A DNA stretch of 64,000 nucleotides from Clarireedia homoeocarpa. Lineage: Eukaryota > Ascomycota > Leotiomycetes > Helotiales > Rutstroemiaceae. The notes under the pieces are model-generated. The model saw only the letters and a list, made by a program, of their open reading frames with translations. It made no database searches and was not told the DNA's origin. Both the position numbers and the translations under genes were made by a program. Of this stretch, positions 21,136 to 33,242 are shown in pieces; the first letter of the stretch is position 1; each line of letters begins with the position of its first letter. The stretch is from assembly GCA_001465935.1 (NCBI GenBank), contig LNKV01000019.1, positions 186,001-250,000 of the forward strand. The letters are read 5' to 3'.

Positions 21136-22340
21136 ACTAGTGTCGGTTAGCTTAGTACAGCTGTAGGTGACTGTTGAGGAAGTTGGTATGGACTAGACCT
21201 AGAAGTGCTGTTGTGGTGCATATGGCATCCGTAGTGGTTCTTACATTTTCATCTCTAGCTAGTTAGAACTTACACAATACATCTTCTTTTTGCCCACTTT
21301 TTACTGTGATATAAAATAAACGGGTTTAAATCCTCTTATATTACTTTGTGTAAAGAAGAAAGAAGAGAAAATCTCTTCTTCTTGGCTAGCTATATAAGCT
21401 AATGATTATATAAGCTGGGGGCTTCCGGATACACTAAATGATTGTACGATTGATATCCAAATACGTTCTAACAACTAGTGTCATACACACACACACACAT
21501 ACTCACGCAAACATATATACATACTCCGGTTTACTTCTAGCACAACACGCAAGGTTTCACATGATTCCCAGTCACACTGGGGCCCTACTCAGATTCACGA
21601 TCTCAAACTCTAAAAAAAAAAGGTCGGGGGGGGGAGACATTGGCACAGCATTGGCAAAGCATTTGGGGGAAAATAGTAGGCCTTATATAATCAATTTTGA
21701 TTCTAAAGAACATTGGAAAGTGTGACGAGACTGCTCATAAAAGACATTGAATATCCTTAGAATTTACAACTAAAGAGCTAAGTGTTATGACCCCGGTCAT
21801 GTGGCGGCCTGAGGACCTTAGGCTCAAAGGGTAGCTACCTGTAATCAGCAGGCGTTAACCTTCGTATTTAGATTATTAGGCTAACTTATATACGTACGAA
21901 TGTACGTACGAAAGTATTGGCGAACCTCAAAGATTCAATCAACGAAAGTACTTACCCTATAATCAAGATTCACACTCGGTCTTCGGCTTCTATCAACTGC
22001 GCGAAAACTCACTTGGGGAAACAATTTTATGGTTCTCGTCTTTGATTGGGAGATATCGATTGGTTTTAGAGGTACAATATGCAATATACCATAAGCATCA
22101 TACATTTCCCCTTCCCCCTCAGCTTTAAGCAGATAAGCGAGTGCGGGGAGCGGGTTTAACGGACGTAATGAGATAGTCAGATTATATATCGTATACTAAG
22201 GAAAAGTGGCAGCGATTGAGAATTATATTTAATGAAGGTTTAGGAAGGTTTCCAATGTCCAAGATCGTTCAACTCAGGCCCTTTCTGCTCAACTTTCTCA
22301 ATCGACTTTCAAGAAATTCCCATTCGCAGCGGCCGCAACC
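21136..22340. other. Repeat-rich region upstream of the amidohydrolase gene
   Basis: Holds an (AC)n microsatellite at about 21484-21499, a mixed poly-A/poly-G run near 21612-21634, an LTR-end-like segment from 21721 and a tacgtacga duplication near 21892-21912. There is no gene. The last ~150 bp should be the amidohydrolase promoter. Confidence 0.5.
21721..21785 (+). repeat. Second copy of the tgtgacgaga element end
   Basis: Starts tgtgacgagactgctcataa and shares the following ~60 bp with 19543-19605 (for example ccttagaat at equal spacing). A different LTR-like start, tgttatgacccc, follows at 21783, so this looks like a mosaic of decayed repeats. Confidence 0.4.
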
Positions 22341-23885
22341 ATGTCTATCAAAGTGCTTCGCGGAGGAACAGTCATTACATTCGATGATGCCACCCAGCGC
22401 GTGCGCGTCCTTCCCAATACGTCAATTACCATCAAAGACGACCGCATCCACTCCATCACACCTTCCGCCTCCACAGAAAACCCCCCAGATGCCGAAGTCA
22501 TCGACGTCACCGGTAAGATTCTTTCTCCTGGTTTCATCAACACGCACATACACATGTGGCAGACCGTATACCGAACTCTAGGCCCCGACGTTGTCCTTGC
22601 TCGGTACCTTGGAGACTGGCTATGGCACATGTCTCCGCTGAATCCCAAGGTGTTTAGACCAGATGATGTGTATGTGAGTTGTTTGGAAGGGTATCTAGAG
22701 GGGTTGAATGCGGGTGTTACGTCATTTCTGGATCATGCGCATCATAATTGGGGGAGAGATGTGGTGAGACCGGGGTTTGACGCGGCGGTAGATAGTGGGG
22801 CGAGGGTTTGGTGGTGTTATGATGTTGCGGAACGAGAAGGTTTCCCCATGGGTGAGCAATGGGAGGTATTTGGTGATATTGTAAAGAAGGCTACTGTGGA
22901 TGATCTGGTGCAACCTGGCATTTCACTTGATAGTGTGTCATGGTCGTTTCAGAAGGATGGTGGAGAGGGGGTAGAGCATACACGAGAAATGATTAGGTAT
23001 ATCTTAGAATTTGGTCCAAAATAGAAAGCTCTAACATACCGCAGGAAGTTGAACCTCAAAGCTCTTACTATACACCATTTGGGTGGGCCATGGCCAAGTA
23101 AGTTACCTCTCTGCTCCTACCATTTTATCTATCAATACTAAGACATTCTACTAGCCGGCAACACATCGCCTGCGCAAGTGTGTGAGCACAAATTGCACAG
23201 CGACAAATGCCCAATAGTCTTCTCGCACGCACCATACCTCACCAAGGAAGAGCAACACGCATTACGTGAACATGATTCATTTATCTCCATCACACCCGAA
23301 TCTGAATTCCACTTCGGCCACGGTCAGAAGACAGGCTCTCTGATCTCAGATCAAGCTTCTCTTGGAATCGACACGAATTGGACTTTTTCCGGTGACATGT
23401 TGTCGCAGGCACGCTTATGGCTCCAAACAGTTCGAATGACCAATTTCCATAAAACATTGGAAGGGGGCAAAATACCAAAAGAAACTCCTTTCGGCGTCGA
23501 GCAAGGGTTTCTCATGGCTACCCGTCAAGGGGGTCTTGCCCTCAAGCGTCGAGACATTGGCGTGCTTCAGGTCGGCGCCAAAGCTGATATCGTAGTTTTC
23601 AATGGGGACTCTCCTAGCATGCTGGGCTGGAGCAATGCTGTAGCGGCGGTGATGCTTCATTCGAACACAGGGGACATCGAGCATGTACTTGTTGATGGCG
23701 AGTTTCGGAAACGGGATTTCCAGTTGGTGAACCTGAAGACGGAGTGGAGTCAGGTGAAGAATCGTTTCCTAGAAGCTTCAAGACGCATACAGCCTTTAGT
23801 TGCAGAGCCACCACCGATGCCTGAAAAGTGTTTCGGTACGGGTGAGATGGGAGACGTCGACATTGTGACCACGATTAAATCTTGA
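22341..23885 (+). CDS. Metal-dependent amidohydrolase (ATZ/TRZ, chlorohydrolase/cytosine deaminase-like)
   Basis: Exons 22341-22996, 23045-23097 and 23155-23885 join to 479 aa. The N-terminal strand region (KVLRGGTVITFDD) leads to the signature GFINTHIHMWQT with metal ligands His69 and His71. TIHHLGGPWP, encoded by the 53-nt middle exon, should supply a third ligand. SHAPYLTKEEQ a fourth, and LGIDTNWTFSGDML the catalytic Asp. The C-terminal ADIVVFNGDSPSMLGWSNAVAAVML is the typical end of the composite beta-sandwich domain. Related enzymes hydrolyse ring amino or chloro groups of purines, pyrimidines, triazines or thioadenosine derivatives; the substrate is unknown. It is convergent with the CFEM receptor, with 220 bp between stops. 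Confidence 0.88.
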
Positions 23886-24105
23886 GAAGCGATGTACCTC
23901 AAGCATTAGTCCGTCATTTTTTGTCTGCCTCTTATTTTCATACGCAGCATAGGATGAATCATCGAAGTCCTGACAAATAAGAGTTGATTATCACCATGCT
24001 GCCTGAAAGCCATGTAATAAGACATTCCTGATTCATTTGATCGTTTCCTTTTGCTAGTGTGTATGCCATTCATTGATTAAACACGTAGAATTGGAGGCGC
24101 TACTG

Positions 24106-25822
24106 TCATCTATTATCTGAGTGATTCCACGAATGTTGAGCTGTAATAACGGGTGGTCTTGGCCCGAAACGCTGATTTCTCTGGAAAGAATGCTGAGCCG
24201 TGATTTCCGGCGATCTCACACTTATATGTTGCTCCTTCACGATACCTTTTGATGGTATTTGAGGTGGTCTTGGATTTTCCTGTGTATCTGCGTTACGAAG
24301 CTCGATAAATTCTCCTGGATCGGCGGATCTTTGCTGTTGAGATACGGATTTGTACCATGGCTTAGATCGTGATTGACTCTCGGTCGAATATTGAGCGGAG
24401 GTCGCAAAGACCTTTGGATTGAGACGAACGAGCAGGCTTCGAATAGCAGGAAAACACGCGCACATGATCGCGACACCGAGTTCGGCTACTGTCCATATCA
24501 CTGTCATAGTATAATCCCCTACATATAATTAGTCGTGAACCTTAGTTCGGGTGAAGAATGACTTGCAGGTTGGGTCAATGGAATTCCCGAAAGATAGGAG
24601 AGACTTTAGACGAATCATCGATATAATACAGCCGCTAGTGAAATCAGCTTTGAATTGGTCATGATGGAAAGTCAAGAAACCTACAAGCTACCAACCGCGA
24701 ACATAAAAAGAACGGCCAGCTTTTTCTTGCGACCTAACTGTAGCTTCATGAGAACGGGTATAGGGAGAACAACAACCAGAATATCCTGCACGATACTCAT
24801 AGCGCTATTTGCGTACGCCAATGCGTTGATATCGATGCATGTTCCATGCAGGTCTCTGTTCCAGAAGTATGCAACCGGCTTGCACTGGAAAATTGTGAGA
24901 AAAGAGAGGGTGGCCGTGCTTGTGCCGACGAGTACTATCGTGCCCCAAGTCATACCCTGAAACCAGGTTTGAGGGAATATTCCAAGATAGAAAACCAGAA
25001 TCGAAACTTTCACCAGACCTAAAACGACGACATATATGTTCTCTGCAATATAGACTGGATGAACTGTCAAAAGCCGTTTCCATGAATGCGTGAAGGTCCT
25101 TACAGTTTCTTAAGACCCGCAGCAGATCTCCATCCATTAGATTCCATATATGTTTTCCGAATCCTTCCTTCGTCACTAGAGAGGCTTTAGACACCTGCGC
25201 TTAAGAAGCAGCGAAGAATACTCACTAGTAATAGAGAAATATACTGCCGGTATTACTAGCAGCTAATCCAGTTAATAATGCCTCATAACTTTAACTTCCA
25301 TAGCACCAACCAGGTCAACGCCAATAATCCAATCATCTATCCCGATGGTATTATTCAACCACCATTTCGTGAATAATCGAAGAGCCACGAATATGGCTGC
25401 AAATGCTGCGATAGATGCAATAACTTCAATGACCGTATCCGAACGATTAGAGTTAGGCAAGTTACAGATGCTCGCCTGAACCTTTGAGACGACTTCATGA
25501 TTGTTAGCAACACATCTTCAGAGTAGATTTGGTCTCATACCTAGAGAGTCGTGCATAGTACAATTTTGTAGGAGACATAGGCTCGATGCTTGAGCCAACT
25601 TCGGGCTACTGCATTGACAAGCCGAGTCTGTTAAAGAGCATCCTGCTGCTGGAATTGTCACCACCAGACAGTCAAGCTTGAAAACGTTAGCACATGTTCG
25701 CAGTACAGAAGCTACTTCGATGTTCGTCTTACCCCGCAAGGTGTCAAATCTGCTACAGTAAATGCGGCATTCACAGCTTTTATACAAGATAAAAAGACAA
25801 CGACTGCGTTGAAAAGCAGCAT
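24106..25822 (-). CDS. CFEM-domain Pth11-like seven-transmembrane receptor
   Basis: Eight exons keep frame to 454 aa: 25733-25822, 25541-25676, 25307-25492, 25226-25255, 25104-25175, 24685-25054, 24567-24634 and 24106-24518. Exon 1 encodes a signal peptide (MLLFNAVVVFLSCIKAVNAA). Next is a CFEM domain with eight cysteines (TPC, LDC, AGC, SAC, QC, SLC, QNC, SIC). Seven hydrophobic spans follow with Pth11/rhodopsin-type marks: RLFTKWW, IGIDDWIIG, GFGKHIWNL, LGLVKVSILVFYL, FQCKPVAYFW and DPTWDYT. The tail is polar and carries ITAQHS twice. Such receptors sense host-surface or nutrient cues at the plasma membrane in plant pathogens. The last intron (24519-24566) has a GC donor; exon 4 is 30 nt. 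The exon 3 donor GTGCTA is weak but the protein junction fits. Confidence 0.88.
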
Positions 25823-28661
25823 CCTTCACTAATTCATGCATGAGAACCAAACAGACTTCAAATCCCCAAAACTGGGGAGCACATTTCTTTTCAGTCCCGA
25901 GTGTCCAAGGAGTCCGAGCGAAGCTCCATGCCTAGCGTACCACCACAAACCAGGAACGGGGGTATAACAAAATGTATTGTAGGATTGTACGAAGTAAGTC
26001 GAGACCGTTGCACGACCGTTGCACGACCGGTCCTACTTGGCCCGGTACCAAATTTGCGCCGGCTGACCGGATATATTCTTAGCTGCATGTCGTTCATTCG
26101 AGTCGCTGGGCTGCTGCCGACAGGGTGTAGCATTCACCCGGCGCTGGGGCAAATTGCGACCTGGTTGTTGGTTGAGAGTGAAATTTTTCATGGGATGTGT
26201 GCGCGTTTGTCGCGAGTTATCCCCAGGTTTACGAAGTACGGGGGAAAGGTACTGAACGAGGACAATGCCCCACCAGCTCAACCGAACTCCAACGATCGCT
26301 GGCACCCCAGGATACCATACAGCAATATCCGAGAGCGAACTGGCAAGGAAGATATGGCGCAAACGACGGGTGAGCACTGGTCAAACCGCATCCCGGCTCG
26401 AGTTCACATGTCGCCGGTTACGTAACGATGGTACGCACGCACGCACAGCTCTGCTCTGCTCTGCTCTGCTCTGCTCTGCTCTGCTCTGTACAGAGTAAGC
26501 TCATTTACTTGCCGGTTGAACGGCACGAATAGTGCAAGTGCAGCGGAGTACCAGTGTACTTTGAATACGGTTAAATTTTCAATGGTCTGTTTTACGAAAT
26601 TAAAGTGTTCCAACCTGCATGCGGCAATTCCTTCCAGCCAACCTACAGTAAAACCGCCCCTTACATCGACACCATCGACCATGCAACTTTCTGTCCCGTG
26701 TTACCACTCTTCGCATCCCTTTCAAGTATGAGAGACTCAGGGTTGCTTTATTAAAAGATGTGGGTGGTGCGCGAGCCTGCAACGTTCTGGACACAGCTGG
26801 CACTGCTACCACCTCAAATGACGCTGCGCCCCTTATTCGCAAAAACGTTCGTCGTTGCAGTAAAAGCAAATGCTATGACCTGTGCTTCAGGATCGTATAT
26901 AGTTGGCGTCATGACTCTGCTGCGCCGAGATTTCACTGCAACACATCCTGGGAAAGAAAACGTGGGAAAGAACGGAAAGGGTCAGCCATGCATGAGGCAT
27001 GTGTTCCCACAGCTGAATTCTCCGGGAAGGATCACAAGAAAACGCTAAGCGTCCTTCGTACATGGCTGGCCGGATTTGGCTGATGCGACAGGCCTCAACA
27101 TATAGTCAATCGATAGACACCAGAGACGTACATACAACATTATCTTGATCGACTCGGGGTTATGCAATAAACAGACGGATGCTACTCCATAGGGATATTG
27201 GGGAGACACGCACTTCGTACAGTCTTATATTCAATAAAGTTCGAACTGAGAATCGCAATTCTTCCACTGCTCTCTTGCCACTATCTTGATTACCACAAGA
27301 GCTCCAGCTCGTTTAAAAGGCTTGCGGCGCATGCTGTGCTCGTAAGCAATCCTGCTCATGAATAACTATGGAGTTTGTGTACCCAGCAATTTTTGTGAGG
27401 TACTCAGGATAAATATAGGGAAGCCACGGAACCCTTGACTTGATATCATTTTAGACGTGCTTTTCCATTCCAATATCTAGAACAAGGCTCTTCCAAATTC
27501 CTCTGCATAAGGGTGGTCTAATCTTAGTCTGCGAACCGTCGAACGTGTATCTTGTGGAACATAGTCTTGATGTCCGACATGCAAAGAACCAGCGATGAAG
27601 GAGGTGTCAGTCCGACTGTGGGTATGTGACATGCCTTCTTGCAAACCCAGAATTAACTTTCGTGGAGAAAATAAGCCTTGGAGCAGATGTCAATGTCAGG
27701 TCATCCCTGGAGAGGGTGTCTAACTAACCGTTTGTGCATGCCAGTTGGGTCAAGGCCAATATTCCAAAACTTTATCATGCTGTAAAACTTTATCATGCTG
27801 TTGAGCTCGCCGTGATTCCCCAGGTAATAACACTGCCCCTTGGATAGTTACGAAGTCAAACGGACAGAACATGATGACTATCGACTCCAACAAGATCTTT
27901 TTGCTTCAAGGATAGAAAGAGAAAAGCGGCGAAGGAAACAGCGACAAGAGAAAGGGAGAAGTATCCCTGCAACCAAAGATCACTGCTGTTTCGCTCAGTT
28001 GCAACTCCAGTCTAACAGGCCGAAGCTCCTTCATCGAAGTACAGATACGCAATCCGCTGGTATTCATAGCCAAAATACATCCACGTACTAGTTAGAGTGA
28101 GTGTAATGGCCCGTTATATTGGTATGTGATCTCCTGGTTTCATGGTCTTCGTCCACAGAGCCCCCAACAAATACTGGACCACAGTTCTTTGACTTACCTG
28201 CCTTCTCTTTCGGCACGCATGCTTTTATATCTGAGATTGCAGACCCATGATATCCGCAGAGAGTCTTGGCAACAGTTCAGTTACACAGACATTGGTATGA
28301 CTACATTGGAGCTAAGTCACAATGGAGACGTCAAAGTAATGACAGCATGCAGTGCCCGCTCATGATGAATGGCTTGATTGAAAACCAAACGGTTCCAAGA
28401 ATGCGGATCATACCAAGCGAGAGGCAGACCCATGTGCTGTCAAACTGGTAAAAATAAGCACTCTCCAGTTTTATGGCATTGATATTTATATTGTCGAGAT
28501 ATATGGCTCTTGGCTCTTGGCTCTGTATGCCTGAGGCATAAAATTAAAAGTAGTCTTGGACCATCGGAATTACGCCGTAACCTAGAAGTCCATCACAAAC
28601 ATTAACAATCACCGAATCTTCGCAGCGTCGTCGAAGGTCCAATCAACAAAGTATATGTATC
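25823..28661. other. 2.8-kb intergenic stretch without a recognisable gene
   Basis: Several frames of 70-170 codons exist on both strands, but none shows domains, signal peptides or splice-linked continuation. Local features: a cgttgcacgac duplication near 26004-26028, a (CTCTG)8 microsatellite, and an acgc run just before it. Confidence 0.5.
26449..26488 (+). repeat. (CTCTG)8 microsatellite
   Basis: Eight perfect copies of the 5-mer, preceded by a short acgc tract at about 26432-26446. Confidence 0.9.
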
Positions 28662-29750
28662 ATGGTCCTTGTAGGGCTCGGACTGCTAATAGCATCCATA
28701 TCATTCCTCTGCTACCGACATCCACCTGCATCATGGTGGCCATTTCTAGAACGACTGCGGACTGGCATCCGCGATGAGAAATCTAATCGAAAAGATGATG
28801 CGCCGAAGATTACATTAGGAGATGGAGGGTACGGTGATACTACGGAGAAGCAGGATTTACCTGCAGCTGCGACAAAGGCCAAGCAAGAGCAGAGGGAAAC
28901 ACCAAAAGCATCCGCCTCAACGACGAGTTTGCAAGTCAACCCCTCCTCCACGAATACAACGACATCGAGAACAAGCGGCGAGCACAACAATCTCCCGCGG
29001 ATCCCCAACCCTCCACCCAGCAAAGCAGCACTCGACCGTGCCGCCATGCCACCCCCACCATTATTCAAAAAGCCCACGCCAGCATCTCCCCCAACGCCTC
29101 GTGCCAGCTCCCAGAACCCACCTTCCAGTATCCCCTCCTTCAATCTCGATTCCTCATCCACATCATCAGAGCCGCAAGTCCCCTCCTTCCCCGCCCTCAA
29201 CTCCGCCCAACGCGCCTCAGGCGGTATAACCGGCCCACCACGCCTCGGCGCCCCCTCATCGCTCCCCACTCCCCAATCCAGTCGCTCCCTCCCCCTCCCC
29301 AACCGCACCCCCCCAAACTCCCTCTTCCCCCCACCAACCCACAGCACCCCTCCCACCAAGCCCTCCAAAAAAGTTCTCCTACGCCCAAACCACTCTCCCC
29401 TCGACTGGGCGCGTCTAACATCCTCTCCTACCTCCAACCTCCGCGGTCTCCCTCCATCAACACCTTATCTACGAGTTCCGCCATCATTACTCAAGCAATT
29501 CACCGGGCGGAAAGGTAAAGATGCATGGACGGTGCTAGGGGGGAAGGTGTATAACATTACACCTTATTTACCGTATCACCCGGGCGGAGAGGCGGAACTG
29601 ATGAAGTGTGCGGGAAGAGACGGAACGAGGTTGTTTGGGGAGGTACATCCGTGGGTTAATTGGGAGGGGATGTTGGAGGCGTGTATGGTTGGGATAGCTG
29701 TTGGGGAGGGGGAGATGGATGGAGGTGGGGCGTTGGAGGAGATGGATTGA
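28662..29750 (+). CDS. Cytochrome b5-like heme-binding protein with N-terminal membrane anchor (Cyb5R4/Irc21-type domain)
   Basis: Single exon, 362 aa. Residues 2-20 form a hydrophobic anchor. Residues ~50-240 are Pro/Ser-rich and look disordered. The C-terminal ~110 residues match the cytochrome b5 domain of the Cyb5R4/Irc21 group: SPLDWARLTSS and LRGLPPS (the extended lead-in peculiar to this group), DAWTVLGGKVYNITPYLPY, HPGGEAELMKCAGRDGT, then FGEVHPWVNWEGMLEACMVG. Heme axial ligands should be His306 (HPGG) and His329 (EVHPWVN). No reductase domain is present. It probably donates electrons to a membrane oxidase or desaturase. Convergent with NBS1, 257 bp apart. Confidence 0.85.
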   Translation: MVLVGLGLLIASISFLCYRHPPASWWPFLERLRTGIRDEKSNRKDDAPKITLGDGGYGDTTEKQDLPAAATKAKQEQRETPKASASTTSLQVNPSSTNTTTSRTSGEHNNLPRIPNPPPSKAALDRAAMPPPPLFKKPTPASPPTPRASSQNPPSSIPSFNLDSSSTSSEPQVPSFPALNSAQRASGGITGPPRLGAPSSLPTPQSSRSLPLPNRTPPNSLFPPPTHSTPPTKPSKKVLLRPNHSPLDWARLTSSPTSNLRGLPPSTPYLRVPPSLLKQFTGRKGKDAWTVLGGKVYNITPYLPYHPGGEAELMKCAGRDGTRLFGEVHPWVNWEGMLEACMVGIAVGEGEMDGGGALEEMD

Positions 29751-30007
29751 TTGAACTCGATTGGGTTACACAACGGCGTTGAGACTGGTGGTTATAGGAT
29801 GTATAGAGGGGGGATATATTGCATTGGACGGAACATAAACACTAAAGGATGGGATACCGGTGCATAGATAGAAATCATATAAATATAATTGCTCATATAG
29901 AGGAAGAAATACTATTGTACAACAAATAAATAAAATGATACATACTCCCTTTAGAGACTCCACCTGCAACTCCCACTCGTCCAATGACATCCCAGAATCT
30001 CCCTTCT

Positions 30008-32625
30008 TCATCTAAACTTAAATCTATCCTCATCACTATCACTATCATCACTCTCCTCCTTTCTAGCCATTGCCCTCCTCGGTCTCTTCACCGGTGCCGC
30101 TTTCGTCAACGAGCTCGCAGCAGGCCGTTTAGTAGTAGTACCACTCTTCTGCGTAAATAGATTCTGGGACGCATTCGTCTTATCAGCTAAACTCGAACCA
30201 CGAAGCGATTGTGACGGGATTGGTTCTTCGTCTTCAGCCGGCACCACCTCGATAGGTTTCGCGTCCAAAGGATTTTCCGGCAAGTCCTCGTTATCGTTCA
30301 CGACAGCACGAGAAGTTCTAGAATATGAGTCCACAGGACGACTTCTTGCACTCGGGTTCGAAACCGGCTCTTCTGTTTCCTGAGTTTGAGAGTCTCTGCC
30401 CTTTCCTTTCTTCGTTCGTCGCTGCGAGTCATCGTCCTCACCCCAGTACTCGTCGCCGATGCCGAATCCCTTCTTCTTGACTTCCTCTAATGGCACGATG
30501 ACCCGAGCTGGGGCTCTGAGAGGTCCATCGACGCCTCTGTGGCGGAATTTCTTGAAGTTCTTGCGTCCATTCCATTTATCATCCCATCGATCACTTTCGT
30601 CTGCATGAGCGCGAGGACGAGGTGCTGGTCTCTGTCTAACAACCTCTATCTCTTCGACGATAGTAAGATTACGTATTTCATTTATATCGATCTTGCCTGG
30701 AATTTCGTTCAAGGATTCTTGTTCTGCTTTGGCAGCTGCTTCGGTCTTCTCTCTTTGTTGCGCGGCTAGAGCAAGGATATCAATCTCTTTCTTTTCCTTA
30801 TCTTTCTTCTTCTCTACCAAAGCTTCCTTCTTGATCACAGGTGCAGGTTGTTCCTTCTCTCGCCGTGCAACCTCATCCATAAGACGTCGCCTCTTCACAG
30901 TCGATTCATCTTCTGATTCTTCTTGAATGGGAGACGCTGCTCGCTTTCTGCTCGTTCTAGTCTCCTGTGGCTCCAGGTCCACTGATTGAGAATGTTGACC
31001 ATAGGCGTCCATGTCTTGAACCACTCTATCAGGATCCTGAGAAACGAAGAGGCCTTGAGACTCATCAGGACTTCGGTCGGCATTGATTGGTTCCTGCATA
31101 GAATCGATTGGTATTATGGAAACAGAAGCACTATCATCATCTTCTATGTCAAATCCAGTGAATCGACTGGTAACGGCTCTCCTAGGTCTGCTCCGCTTGA
31201 CTGACGTATTCTGGACAACTGGCTCTTTTGCCATGGGAGGTGCTGGGGCGGCTCTCGATGCTGTTGAATTGTCTATTGCTAACGGCTTCACACTCGATGC
31301 TGCAGATTGTTAATAAGGTCATCTACTATATGACAGAAAACATACCAGGCGTGGGGTCGGAAGCTGTAGCACCCGAAAGTTCTACCTCAAGGGGTCTTCT
31401 AAGCAAACTAGCATCAGTTTTGAGGATGGCATCCAAGAATTCATTTTGTTCGACAAGGCGATGATCAAGATGAAGAGCGACTTGTCGACCAAAATCCTGA
31501 AACCATTCATGACTATCCCCTTTCACAGGGTTATATCTGACAACCACCACACCCTTACCCTCACTGCCATCTTCAAATGATCCATCCCCCTTTTCACCCG
31601 CGACATCTTTTACGTATCTCACGAAGTCGTTCACAGCCGTGTCGAAGGGTATCACTTCCCGATAGAGCGCCTTCCCTCTCCCGTCGGTAATAGGCGCCAA
31701 GAGCGTTTCGAACTGACTTTTGTCATAAAATACGAAAGTGTAGCCTTCAAACATATTGGCCCTCGCTGGAACAGGTCCATAACTTGTTGCCGGTTCATCC
31801 GTGGGCTCTGAACCACGTTCGGGAAGGAATTGGAGAGCGTCAGGAAAATTGCCTTCAAAGTCTTTCTCCAAAGGCGATGTGCCATCTTCTTCAGCTGTGG
31901 CAGCAGCAAGCAGTGCTTCTGTGAATGGGTCACTGTTGACGATATACTTTCCATTTATCAGTGCCTGCAAGCCCTTCGAGGTGTTGCGCTTCTTGACCAC
32001 AACATGAGTGGTCACACCACGCACGTACTCTAGTAGTACCTTGATATCAAGAGGGCCAAGGGTCTTGTACAGTGCTTCATATGGCTTCCCCTTGAGTTCT
32101 TTCGAAGTGAATGAGAATGTGAGTGCAACAGGGACCCAAGTAAATCTAAATACGTGTTTAAATTTACCCATGAAAACCTCATTCTCATCTTTCGTAAGGA
32201 CGTGCTCTTGACCTCTGATTTGCTCTCCGTTCACAGTCGTACCAATTTTCGTGTTGAGGTCTTTCAGAGTGACTCGAGCTCGAGATTTGGGGTTGGCCTA
32301 TCATTGGTAAGCACAGGTCCAAGGCAACAACATAGATATAGTTACACAATCAAGAGGATCGTTTGCAGCGATGGTGATCTCTAGATGCTGCCGTGATATG
32401 GACTTGTCTGATACGATATATTGCCCTTGATAAATCTGTGAGCTTAGACATCATCGCGGGATATGGAGCAAGTAGACCTTCCGCTTGTACTCTTCCAAAT
32501 AAAAATTTCTTCCCCGGACGAAGCCATAACTTCTTCCCTTCACATTGTTAGCCTGACGGTGGCAATGAGTCATGCATGAGTACCATACCTTGGAAGACAT
32601 CACCATCATGTTCAAGGACCCACAT
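30008..32625 (-). CDS. NBS1: NBS1/nibrin orthologue, DNA double-strand-break sensor of the MRN complex
   Basis: Five exons (32589-32625, 32478-32537, 32346-32425, 31346-32297, 30008-31299) join to 806 aa. The FHA domain is built from exons 1-4: MWVLEHDGDVFQG, LRPGKKFLFGR, SDKSISRQHLEI (phosphopeptide-binding Arg/Ser/His core) and DLNTKIGTTVNG. Tandem BRCT-like regions follow (residues ~100-190, and ~225-345, starting ANMFEGYTFVFYD). The second half is charged and disordered. KNFKKFRHRG matches the Mre11-binding motif, and the extreme C-terminus EESDDSDSDEDRFKFR matches the acidic FxF motif that recruits ATM/Tel1. It acts in the nucleus with Mre11-Rad50 in break repair and checkpoint signalling; the Aspergillus nidulans counterpart is ScaA. 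The intron 2 donor (GTCTAC) is unusual. Confidence 0.93.
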
Positions 32626-33242
32626 GATTATTCAGGAGTCGGTATGGGCAGGACGAAAGTATTGGATTTAAAGATATTCCATTGGATGCGAGGCTAGACT
32701 GAAGGAAAGAGAGCGGAAGATGACTGACGCGCTCTGAGCTAACCATATAAGATCGACCAGAATGATGACAGAATCTGCGCAATTACGGTGCCTTTTTTCA
32801 CAAGTACTCTAACATTCGTGAAATCGCGCTTTACAGGCACAGTCATTAAGCGCGAAGTCACATGCCGATAACGGCAAAAGCTCGGGTAACCCTGCGTAGT
32901 TGAGCACGAGGAGCGGCAGCGGGGACAGAGAGGGGAAGCGAATGGCTCCCACGAACACACGTGGGACAGTCAATCCAAGCAACAAACGTCGTTCCAGCAG
33001 ATCAAGATACAAATATAAGGTGCCGTACTCTGATGCTTTGAGTTGGGCATGGGTTAGATTGACGTGTGTTTCTGGTATTATGATACGATTAGCTGCAAAA
33101 CTCAAATGAAGGAGACTTGCATGTTCCTCCCCTACAACTCCATCATATCGCATCCCGATGCAAATTATTCGCTGCATAATCCCATTTTTCGACAACTTAG
33201 CCCTTTAAACATAAATAATCATCATCCTATATCCTCACCGAC
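32626..33242. other. NBS1 upstream region / RPEL gene 3' flank
   Basis: 617 bp holding the NBS1 promoter. No gene, repeat or RNA is recognisable. Confidence 0.5.

Noticed and set aside
22341..25822. Secondary-metabolite or catabolic cluster (amidohydrolase plus receptor)
   Set aside because: No synthase, transcription factor or transporter adjoins them, and neighbours are repeat DNA and housekeeping genes.
25901..26425. 174-codon open frame as a gene
   Set aside because: No domain, signal, membrane span or splice continuation; composition looks random, and the opposite strand is equally open.
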